This document shows positions 1-6,018 of a DNA stretch of 6,352 nucleotides, piece by piece. How positions within the stretch are numbered: position 1 is the stretch's first letter; each line of letters starts with the position of its first letter. The position numbers were made by a program, and so were the translations under genes. This DNA comes from Candidatus Zhuqueibacterota bacterium 4484_219 (lineage in GTDB: Bacteria > Zhuqueibacterota > JdFR-76 > 4484-219), in the NCBI GenBank assembly GCA_002085035.1, contig MZGM01000138.1:1-6352 (forward strand), written 5' to 3'. The notes below the pieces were generated by a model. The model searched no databases, was not told where the DNA came from, and worked only from the letters and a program-made list of their open reading frames with translations.

Positions 1-278
1 GTTTGGGAAATGAAACTTCCACTACGGTCAGGGAACAGGCATTAAAACTTAGACGCCAAGGTGTTATTTGTGAGCTTGATCTCCTCAATCGCAGTCTTAA
101 GGCTCAAATGCGCGAAGCCAATAAACGAGGGGCACGGCTGGCCATTATAATTGGCGAAAATGAACTACAGAAAGATGTAGCCATTCTTAAAGACATGGCC
201 AAAGGTGAACAAATAGAGCTACCCCTCAGCGAAATAACTGAATATGTACTAAATAAGCTGGGAAAACCTGGAAGCTGA
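1..278 (+). CDS. hisS: Histidyl-tRNA synthetase, C-terminal anticodon-binding domain (partial, 5' end outside window)
   Basis: HisRS charges tRNA-His with histidine in the cytoplasm. Only the last 91 or so codons are visible. The frame is open to the left edge, so the TTG at position 3 is an internal leucine codon and not a start. The visible part matches the HisRS anticodon-binding domain: 'ALKLRRQGV', then 'LLNRSLKAQMREANKRGA', 'IIIGENEL' and 'LKDMAKGEQ', in the order and spacing of that family. The catalytic motifs lie upstream of the window. The gene ends with TGA at 276-278. The CPBP protease gene starts 51 nt downstream on the same strand. A paralogue such as HisZ is unlikely because the tRNA-binding C-terminal domain is present and well conserved. 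Confidence 0.93.
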   Translation, partial: LGNETSTTVREQALKLRRQGVICELDLLNRSLKAQMREANKRGARLAIIIGENELQKDVAILKDMAKGEQIELPLSEITEYVLNKLGKPGS

Positions 279-320
279 AGTTAGCGTTTTTTGAGGGTCA
301 CTCTACATTTCTTCATGTTT

Positions 321-325
321 GGAGG
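321..325 (+). promoter_or_regulatory. Ribosome binding site supporting the ATG at 330
   Basis: GGAGG lies 4 nt before the ATG at 330. The earlier in-frame starts, TTG 291 and ATG 315, have no comparable Shine-Dalgarno sequence. The spacing is a little short, so ATG 330 is preferred but not certain. Confidence 0.6.
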
Positions 326-329
326 CTCC

Positions 330-1178
330 ATGCAGTCACCTCGCTCTTCTCTTTCAATACTGTCTGCCATTGTAATAGTGGTATTTTCTATTTTAATGTT
401 GCTGATCATAGGAACCCTTGTTTCAACTTTTCTGTTACGTACCGATTCAGGTGTTGATATTAGTCGCAGTCCAGTGTTTTTTCTGGAAATTCTGCTAGTA
501 GTGCCGGCTGCTATTATGTTGCATAAACAGGATTGTCCATTGAAAAAAGGGTTCCGTTTGAATAGAGTTAACTCTCAACTAATTGGTGCTAGTGTAATAG
601 TAGGACTTTCCGGAGCGGTTTTAGCAGATGAATTGGATCGTTTGACACAATTGATCTTTCCAGTCCCAAAATTCTTTGATGAAGCACTAAAAGAAGGATT
701 TAGATACTCGAATACCGTGGATTTTTTCCTGTTGGTACTCACAGCTACCTTGCTTGCTGGAATTGTTGAAGAAATGCTATTCCGTGGCTTTCTACAGAGA
801 ATTCTGGAACAGCATCTGCGTATTGGCTGGGCAATCCTTGGTTCAGCAATACTGTTTGCTTTTCTTCATTTCATTCCCTGGTGGTTTTTGCAAATCACTA
901 TTTTAGGCATCGTGCTTGGCTTTCTCGCTTATTGGAGTAATAGCATCATTCCAAGCACCATTGTCCATATCATTAACAATGGAGTAGCTATTTACCTGGT
1001 TAGCAGAGGAGAACGAAACATTCATTGGTACTTGTGGCACAACCATGTCTACCCGCCAGTCTTATTAGGCGCTGCCTTATTATTTAGTTGGGGACTGATA
1101 TTAGCGAGAAATAATCGAGTGCCGAATGAAGATTCAAAAAGTAACAATACAAATATAGTAATTCAAAATTTGCAATAA
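330..1178 (+). CDS. CPBP family intramembrane glutamic endopeptidase (CAAX protease / Abi type)
   Basis: This is a 282-residue polytopic membrane protein with about eight hydrophobic segments (near residues 10-35, 48-64, 84-100, 130-146, 166-182, 186-202, 207-224 and 242-259). It carries the three CPBP motifs: E147-E148-x3-R152 in 'EEMLFRGF', H180 in 'FLHF', and H213 with N216/N217 in 'HIINN'. In the Rce1/CPBP family these Glu, His and Asn residues form the active site inside the membrane. Bacterial members cleave membrane or secreted peptides, act in bacteriocin immunity or protein maturation, or are uncharacterised; the substrate here is unknown. The residue set is complete, so an active enzyme is expected. 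The tail after about residue 262 is polar and Asn-rich. The start follows a GGAGG site; an extension to TTG 291 would add 13 residues. It lies 51 nt after hisS and 79 nt before the SpoIID gene. Nothing visible ties it functionally to either. Confidence 0.9.
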   Translation: MQSPRSSLSILSAIVIVVFSILMLLIIGTLVSTFLLRTDSGVDISRSPVFFLEILLVVPAAIMLHKQDCPLKKGFRLNRVNSQLIGASVIVGLSGAVLADELDRLTQLIFPVPKFFDEALKEGFRYSNTVDFFLLVLTATLLAGIVEEMLFRGFLQRILEQHLRIGWAILGSAILFAFLHFIPWWFLQITILGIVLGFLAYWSNSIIPSTIVHIINNGVAIYLVSRGERNIHWYLWHNHVYPPVLLGAALLFSWGLILARNNRVPNEDSKSNNTNIVIQNLQ

Positions 1179-1211
1179 AAAAGACTTGATTCTTTGCTTT
1201 TGAATTACTAT
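1155..1211. repeat. 14-bp perfect inverted repeat around the CPBP stop codon
   Basis: ATAGTAATTCAAAA at 1155-1168 is the exact reverse complement of 1198-1211. The loop is 29 nt and contains the stop codon (TAA 1176-1178). GCAA at 1172-1175 can also pair with TTGC at 1194-1197. The arms are AT-rich and only a short T stretch (1211-1214) follows, so it is at best a weak terminator. It may be an mRNA-end or processing hairpin between the CPBP and SpoIID genes. Confidence 0.55.
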
Positions 1212-1244
1212 TTTGAAATCAAGGCAGTGATGTCAATAAGCCTT

Positions 1245-1250
1245 GAAAGG
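1245..1250 (+). promoter_or_regulatory. Ribosome binding site that decides the SpoIID start
   Basis: GAAAGG lies 7 nt before ATG 1258. The alternative TTG at 1243 overlaps this site and has no Shine-Dalgarno sequence of its own. An in-frame TAA at 1237-1239 excludes any longer N-terminus. Confidence 0.6.
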
Positions 1251-1257
1251 TAATGAG

Positions 1258-2811
1258 ATGGAATGGAGCAAAGAGGATGCGAAACCATTAATTCGTATTG
1301 CAATTGTTTTGGCCGAAAGATCCACAGATTTTGAATCCAACTTGCCTTTTCAGGCTTACAGCCTTGAGGGAAAGCCGCTATTTTCTGGAGCGAAAGGGAA
1401 AAGCTTCCGAATTGCTATCGGAGAAAGCACTCCTGCTAAAGTGATTTATCGAATTCGATTTGCCATTGCCGACAATGAACAACAAGCTGATACCTTTGTC
1501 CAGAAATGGCAAAAACAGGGGCACAAAACTGAAGCAATGTGGGTGGGACAGCGTATCCCCCTGGCTGGTGGTAAAGAAATAAATAACCGTGAAATTTGGA
1601 TTATTTCTGAACCATTTAGCAGTCGAGAAGAGGCAGAAAATGTTCGGCAATTACTGGAAGATTTTGGGAGCACTACCATTATCTCTCAGGTAATTGCAGA
1701 AAGTAGCGGCTATTTGTCGATTAATGGCAAAAAGGTTGAAGCGGGGTTGCGGTTGGTTCCCATTGACAGAAAAAACAATCGTTTTTTACTCCGCAACGTG
1801 AGAGTAGGTGCAGGCTTCCATTGGGATCATCGTGAAACACAGATTTTTAGTGGTAAATTAGAATTCCGAATAGATTCCCAGGGGCAAGTTTGTGCCATTA
1901 ACGTGCTGGATCTAGAGGAATATTTAGCTAGCGTCAATTCTTCAGAGATGTCACCCGAGTGCAATTTAGATTTTCTCAAGGCGCAAACAATTGCTGCACG
2001 AAGTACTATTTTTGCTACTGCGGGTAAACATCACTGGGGAGAAGCTTTTGACCTTTGCGCCACCGATCATTGTCAGTGTTTCTATGGTGTGGGCAGAATT
2101 CGACAAAATTCCCGGAAAGCTGCAACCCAAACCAATGGCGAAGTGCTAATGCATAAAAATAAGATTTGTGATGCTCGGTACGCAAAACTTTGTGCAGGAA
2201 TTACTGAAAGCTATGAGAACGTCTGGGACAATCGTAAAATCCCCTATCTTAGCACACATGTTGACAACATGGAGGGAGCTTCTCCAACATACCAGACTTT
2301 GACCACTGAGACAGCAATAAAGCAATTCTTAAATACAAATCCCGAGGTTTTCTGTAACCCTACTATCTACCAACTACCACCACATTTAGAGTACGCCAGA
2401 CATTATTTCCACTGGGAAGTAAATTATTCGCCCGAAGAACTTGGTGAGATTGTTCAAACCAAATCGGGTAAAAACCTGGGAGCTATTCTTGACATCATTC
2501 CCTTAAAAAGAGGCTATTCTGGCCGTCTGATGTATGTAAAATTAATCGGAGAGAAAGGCGACTTGATCGTGGGCAAAGAGTTGGAGATTCGCAGGGTGCT
2601 TTCTTCCAAACATCTCTACAGCTCTTGCTTTTATGTAGAAAAAATCCCCGATAGCCAACAACCCAAAAAATTACTATTGAAGGGACGAGGCTGGGGACAC
2701 GGAGTAGGAATGTGTCAAATCGGTGCTGCTGTAATGGGTGAACTTGGTTATGACTACGCTACAATTTTGTCCCACTACTACCCTGATACACAATTAGAAA
2801 AAATCTATTAG
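1258..2811 (+). CDS. SpoIID/LytB domain protein, peptidoglycan lytic transglycosylase family, with SPOR-like N-terminal region
   Basis: 517 residues. SpoIID enzymes cut glycan strands of peptidoglycan, preferring strands stripped of stem peptides. The core starts near residue 195 and shows 'SSEMSPE' followed by 'LKAQTIAARS', with E230 in the position of the catalytic glutamate. 'DLCATDHCQ' (C267, H271, C272) matches the family's metal-site motif. 'LCAGITESYENVW' and the C-terminal 'GRGWGHGVGMCQIGA' (from residue 476) and 'HYYPDT' complete the family pattern. Residues 64-138 ('YRIRFAIAD...' to 'REEAENVRQLLEDFG') resemble a SPOR fold, which binds denuded glycan. The long insert before the last motif ('GKELEIRRVLSSKHLYSS') marks the Bacteroidota-like long subfamily rather than the short sporulation protein, so no sporulation role is implied. 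There is no signal peptide or membrane segment. The signalling gene follows after 26 nt. Confidence 0.9.
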   Translation: MEWSKEDAKPLIRIAIVLAERSTDFESNLPFQAYSLEGKPLFSGAKGKSFRIAIGESTPAKVIYRIRFAIADNEQQADTFVQKWQKQGHKTEAMWVGQRIPLAGGKEINNREIWIISEPFSSREEAENVRQLLEDFGSTTIISQVIAESSGYLSINGKKVEAGLRLVPIDRKNNRFLLRNVRVGAGFHWDHRETQIFSGKLEFRIDSQGQVCAINVLDLEEYLASVNSSEMSPECNLDFLKAQTIAARSTIFATAGKHHWGEAFDLCATDHCQCFYGVGRIRQNSRKAATQTNGEVLMHKNKICDARYAKLCAGITESYENVWDNRKIPYLSTHVDNMEGASPTYQTLTTETAIKQFLNTNPEVFCNPTIYQLPPHLEYARHYFHWEVNYSPEELGEIVQTKSGKNLGAILDIIPLKRGYSGRLMYVKLIGEKGDLIVGKELEIRRVLSSKHLYSSCFYVEKIPDSQQPKKLLLKGRGWGHGVGMCQIGAAVMGELGYDYATILSHYYPDTQLEKIY

Positions 2812-2828
2812 GTTATGCCACAAGTATC

Positions 2829-2834
2829 GAGGAA
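2829..2834 (+). promoter_or_regulatory. Ribosome binding site of the signalling gene
   Basis: GAGGAA lies 3 nt before ATG 2838 (5 nt counting from the GAGG core), inside the 26-nt gap after the SpoIID stop. There is no room for an obvious separate promoter, which supports co-transcription. Confidence 0.6.
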
Positions 2835-2837
2835 GTT

Positions 2838-5177
2838 ATGAAAACGCATACCATTTTGCTAATCGATGATGACCCCAAGAATATCGAAATTTTGGTTAGT
2901 GCTCTTGTGAGTCAACAATTTCAAGTAACCACAGCGATTAATGGAACTAATGGGCTGGAAAAAGCCAAGAAATACCAGCCGGATCTGATCGTTACTGACA
3001 CTGAACTGCCAGACCTAAACGGCTTCGATTTTTTAGCCCGATTGAAGGAAAATGAGGCAACCGCTACCATTCCAGTCATCTTCTTGACCACTCGCAGTGG
3101 CTTACAAGATCGATTACGCGCTTTCCAACAAGGGGTCAAAGATTACATCATCAAACCAATGCATGTGAACGAAATCATCGCTCGTATTGAGATGATTCTC
3201 GCTCGCTTAGAACGACGTCAGTTGGAATTAGATGCTAAAAGTGGCAAATTCACGGGCCAGCTCCGTGATATTAGTGTGGCTGAGCTAATTGAAAGCCTGG
3301 GGGTCAAACGCACCACTGGCATCCTCAATCTGGTAAACGCCAATAATAAAAGCGGCCAGATTTTTTTCAAGAACGGAATGGTAGTAAACGCCATTCTGGG
3401 AAATTTCCGCGGCGAATTGGCGGTTTACCAAATGTTGCCCTGGGAAGAAGGTACTTTCTCCATGGTTTTTGAAGACGTAGAAGTAACAGACGAAATCACT
3501 GTAAGCAATCTCGGTTTGCTAATGCAGGGATACAAACGACTGGAAAAACGTCAAAGTTGGATGAGTCAGTTACCATCTCCCCAGGCAATATTTTCCATCC
3601 GCTCCAACTTCTTGAAAATCTTGGAGAAAAAACAAATCACCCCTGACGTGGCAAAATTCCTAGAGCTTTTCGATGGCCACAGAAACGTCCTTCAGATTAT
3701 TGACGACAGCCATTATGAGGATTTAGTCACCTTAGAACGTATCGTCAAACTTTACCAGCAAGGATTTTTAGAAGAAATCAAACAGGAAGCACCTAAACTA
3801 GAATTTGAAATTCCTCAGATTACCCAAGAGCCACTACTCAGCCAAGAAGAATTTGAGGCTTTTAATAAACGTGTTCTCCGGCAGGGAAAAATTAACAAAG
3901 GCGTAATCTTGGTATTAGGAACGGTAGGTAGTGGTAAAAGCGAATTTGTTCGCACACTTTGCGGTTTAAGCGAATTTGTTCGCACACTTTGCGGTTTGGA
4001 ATATCGCTCGCGAACAATAAAAAATGTTTTTCCTCATCCTATTGATATAGGTAAGATATTATTAAACAAAGAAATAGAAATTGGCATCTTAGGGGTTTCA
4101 ATCGATAATACTCTCACTACAGCTTTTCGTAATCTCTCAGAAAAATATCAGATTGCGGTGGTACACTCGGGCAAACAAGCTCTGGCTGCATGCCAGCGCG
4201 AAAGCCCAGATGCCATCTTAGCAGCTCAACACCTCCCAGACATGGAAGGTACACAACTGGTACATTCTCTACGTAAGAATAAATCAACCCAATATGTACC
4301 ATTCGTGCTATTTTCAGAAGAATTAAATTTGCAAGCCCGGGTCGAAGCAATAAAAAGTGGTGTAGATGAATTCATCTCTTTACCGTTCGAAATTGAGGAA
4401 GTACAAGCTCGGTTGGATGTCTTGCTGGCAGAGAAGAAAACCTTACCTCAAACACCAGCAGTAGAAAGAGGATTCTCTGGTAATTTGCACGAGATGAATT
4501 TGGTTGATCTGATACAAACACTAGAGCTGGGACAGAAAACAGGCGTGATTCACTTAACTAAAAACAATCATGAAGGAAAAATTTATGTCAAAAATGGGGA
4601 AGTCTGGGACGCTGAGACAAACGGAATATTGGGGGAAAAAGCATTGATGCGACTTTTCACCTGGGACGAAGGAGTTTTTTACGTTGAATTTCAAGACTTT
4701 GACCGTAAACGAGTTATTGCTATGCCTGTTCAAGAAATTGTTTCTAAGGGGTTGAAAATCACTGACGAATGGCTACATTTGAAAAACCACCTGCCAAAAT
4801 TGAATACTGTCCTGGAACGAGCAAGAGAACCCTATTTGGATGAAATCGACCAGCAGCACACGAATATATTGGAGCTGGTTGACGGCGAACACAGTATCGA
4901 GCAGATTGTTGAAAACAGCCCAGTAGATGAATTAGAAACTCTCAGAATAATAATTCACCTTTTTGAATTAGGAATAATACACGAGTCGCTTTTCTACTTC
5001 GATACAGAAAAATACAACTCTGAGGCGCCGAAAGAAGAACCAACCAATGGAAAATCAGCTCCAGTAAAGGAAAAACTATTAGCTGTTATCTCTAGATTTT
5101 TTAAGAAAATACTTTCGCCTTCCTCTTCTACTTTTACTGAGGAGGTAGTAACACGTCCTGCGCCATTGTTGGTATGA
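2838..5177 (+). CDS. Tandem response regulator: REC-DUF4388(PATAN-like)-P-loop segment-pseudoREC-DUF4388
   Basis: 779-residue, probably cytoplasmic signalling protein. Residues 1-125 are an intact receiver: acidic pair D10/D11, phospho-acceptor D54, T84/T85 and K106-P107. Residues 137-235 form a DUF4388/PATAN-like domain, followed by a small helical domain (about 255-315) with 'FLELFDGHRNVLQIID'. Residues 350-420 carry a Walker A motif, GTVGSGKS (361-368), then 'PIDIGKILLNKEIEIGILG', resembling the first half of an MglA-like GTPase. Residues 413-530 are a second receiver in which D54 aligns with A463 and K106 with L515, so it cannot be phosphorylated in the usual way. A second DUF4388 (545-640) and helical domain (about 660-716) follow. 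A polar tail with a basic amphipathic stretch (745-758) ends the protein. There is no DNA-binding or output enzyme domain, so output is probably by protein contact. A 10-residue repeat (368-387) follows the P-loop. The GTPase-like gene begins 15 nt downstream. Confidence 0.88.
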   Translation: MKTHTILLIDDDPKNIEILVSALVSQQFQVTTAINGTNGLEKAKKYQPDLIVTDTELPDLNGFDFLARLKENEATATIPVIFLTTRSGLQDRLRAFQQGVKDYIIKPMHVNEIIARIEMILARLERRQLELDAKSGKFTGQLRDISVAELIESLGVKRTTGILNLVNANNKSGQIFFKNGMVVNAILGNFRGELAVYQMLPWEEGTFSMVFEDVEVTDEITVSNLGLLMQGYKRLEKRQSWMSQLPSPQAIFSIRSNFLKILEKKQITPDVAKFLELFDGHRNVLQIIDDSHYEDLVTLERIVKLYQQGFLEEIKQEAPKLEFEIPQITQEPLLSQEEFEAFNKRVLRQGKINKGVILVLGTVGSGKSEFVRTLCGLSEFVRTLCGLEYRSRTIKNVFPHPIDIGKILLNKEIEIGILGVSIDNTLTTAFRNLSEKYQIAVVHSGKQALAACQRESPDAILAAQHLPDMEGTQLVHSLRKNKSTQYVPFVLFSEELNLQARVEAIKSGVDEFISLPFEIEEVQARLDVLLAEKKTLPQTPAVERGFSGNLHEMNLVDLIQTLELGQKTGVIHLTKNNHEGKIYVKNGEVWDAETNGILGEKALMRLFTWDEGVFYVEFQDFDRKRVIAMPVQEIVSKGLKITDEWLHLKNHLPKLNTVLERAREPYLDEIDQQHTNILELVDGEHSIEQIVENSPVDELETLRIIIHLFELGIIHESLFYFDTEKYNSEAPKEEPTNGKSAPVKEKLLAVISRFFKKILSPSSSTFTEEVVTRPAPLLV
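3938..3997 (+). repeat. Perfect 30-bp direct tandem duplication after the Walker A motif
   Basis: Bases 3938-3967 and 3968-3997 are identical. The reading frame is kept, and the decapeptide SEFVRTLCGL appears twice (residues 368-377 and 378-387), starting at the P-loop serine. Complete nucleotide identity points to a recent slippage duplication or an assembly artefact. Confidence 0.97.
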
Positions 5178-5178
5178 T

Positions 5179-5182
5179 GGGG
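5179..5182 (+). promoter_or_regulatory. Candidate ribosome binding site of the GTPase-like gene
   Basis: GGGG lies 10 nt before ATG 5193, in the 15-nt gap after the previous stop. The match is short and the spacing slightly long, so initiation may partly depend on translational coupling with the upstream gene. Confidence 0.4.
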
Positions 5183-5192
5183 AAAACAAGAA

Positions 5193-5657
5193 ATGAGAAT
5201 TGGCGAAGTACTGGTAGTTGGCGCTAAAGCGAATGACAATAGCGAATTGATTCGCAGAATCTGTCCACAAATCGAGACTACCAAGACAGGAATCTGCTGG
5301 GGAATGTTGCAGCTCGACGACCAAATGGCCTTGCAACTCTATGGAATTAACTGGGAACAATCAGCAAAGCGCTTTGCCTGGGATCTGCTTTGTCAAAAAG
5401 CTCTGGGAGTAATTGTAGTCTTTGATTGGGAACAAATGGAAACTTTTCAAGAGACAGCAGCAATTTTGGACTATTTTAACGATCAGTTTGCGATTCCAAT
5501 TGTCGTTGCTGCAAAGCTGGAAGGAAATACATCCCACATACCTGAGAAGGCCTATCGCGGTGGCCTTACCCTATCGAAACTTAGTCGATTTACTTTCTAC
5601 CAACCTGACAATCCACAATCAATTCGTCAATTGATTGTGGACTTGATCTGTAGATGA
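5193..5657 (+). CDS. Degenerate small GTPase-like protein (MglA/Srp-type 'ATP/GTP-binding' family), P-loop lost
   Basis: 154 residues, close to a complete small GTPase domain. The fold is recognisable from 'GEVLVVG' (beta-1), 'WGMLQLDDQMALQLYG' (beta-2/beta-3), 'FAWDLLCQKALGVIVVFD' (the switch II helix and beta-4 of bacterial MglA-like proteins) and 'IPIVVAAKLEGN' (beta-5). The nucleotide-binding motifs are eroded. At the G1 position the expected G-K-S/T reads D15-N16-S17, so the P-loop lysine is absent. The G3 region reads GINWEQ (51-56) rather than a GTPGQ-like motif, and the G4 NKxD position reads AKLE (107-110). It is therefore probably a non-catalytic pseudo-GTPase acting as a binding partner. 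The gene sits 15 nt after the signalling gene, which carries a partial GTPase-like segment with an intact P-loop, so a joint role is plausible. The gene ends with AGA-TGA just after a strong hairpin. Confidence 0.7.
   Translation: MRIGEVLVVGAKANDNSELIRRICPQIETTKTGICWGMLQLDDQMALQLYGINWEQSAKRFAWDLLCQKALGVIVVFDWEQMETFQETAAILDYFNDQFAIPIVVAAKLEGNTSHIPEKAYRGGLTLSKLSRFTFYQPDNPQSIRQLIVDLICR
5613..5640. repeat. Perfect 12-bp inverted repeat with 4-nt loop (stem-loop) at the end of the GTPase-like gene
   Basis: CCACAATCAATT (5613-5624), loop CGTC (5625-5628), AATTGATTGTGG (5629-5640). The arms are exactly complementary. The repeat codes for about residues 141-150 of the GTPase-like protein and ends 14 nt before its stop codon. 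No T-run follows, so it is not a classical intrinsic terminator. It could be an mRNA structure or a protein-binding palindrome. Confidence 0.85.
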
Positions 5658-5706
5658 TCTCATCGACAAATACTCTAACGCAGAAGTAGTAGCACTACAA
5701 AAATTT

Positions 5707-6018
5707 GTGTGGGATAAAACAATAGAAATAGGTTTGCGCCTACGCGGTAAAGACCTTGACCGCAAAGAAATTACAGAACGCATGATCCCTACTCCCATTT
5801 ACCAACGACAGCAGGGTTGTTCGGAACGGGTTTATTATTGTAAGGGTGTACTTTGCATCCATTCTAACCCTAACTGCGCCCGTACCAAAATCAAAGGCCA
5901 CGTGCAGGTAATGATAGAGGTAATCCAAAACTGGCTAAGTGGAAAACAAACTCTGGAGGGAAAAAACACAAAAACAGAAGCTGAAAAACAAATATTTACT
6001 GAGAACAAACAGAGATAA
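5707..6018 (+). CDS. Small four-cysteine protein, unknown function (start uncertain)
   Basis: I do not recognise this 103-residue protein. It has a mixed helical N-terminal part, then four cysteines spaced C-x6-C-x4-C-x6-C within 'GCSERVYYCKGVLCIHSNPNC', with a histidine between the last two. This could bind a metal or form disulfides. A Lys/Glu/Thr-rich tail follows. The composition looks like a real soluble protein. The first start codon in frame is GTG 5707, with no visible Shine-Dalgarno site. The frame is open back to 5647, just after an in-frame TGA at 5644, and that stretch ('DLIDKYSNAEVVALQKF') also reads like protein, so the true N-terminus may lie upstream with a non-standard start or result from a +1 frame change out of the GTPase-like gene. 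Its 3' end overlaps the convergent GH65 gene by 23 bp. Confidence 0.5.
   Translation: MWDKTIEIGLRLRGKDLDRKEITERMIPTPIYQRQQGCSERVYYCKGVLCIHSNPNCARTKIKGHVQVMIEVIQNWLSGKQTLEGKNTKTEAEKQIFTENKQR

Noticed and set aside
1186..1211. Promoter-like pair TTGATT and TACTAT before the SpoIID gene
   Set aside because: The spacing is only 14 nt and the area is AT-rich within the inverted repeat, so the match is too weak to call.
1258..2811. Evidence for sporulation from the SpoIID homologue
   Set aside because: The protein is the long Bacteroidota-like form, and no other sporulation gene is nearby; LytB/SpoIID domains are common in non-sporulating bacteria.
4994..5360. Two overlapping - strand open frames over the end of the signalling gene
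   Set aside because: Both lie opposite well-supported + strand genes and look like low-quality protein with no recognisable motif.
5940..5995. Possible - strand terminator for the GH65 gene (T-rich on the - strand)
   Set aside because: T-runs are present, but the only hairpin is a 3-bp stem at the CAG..CTG of 5976-5984, too short for an intrinsic terminator.
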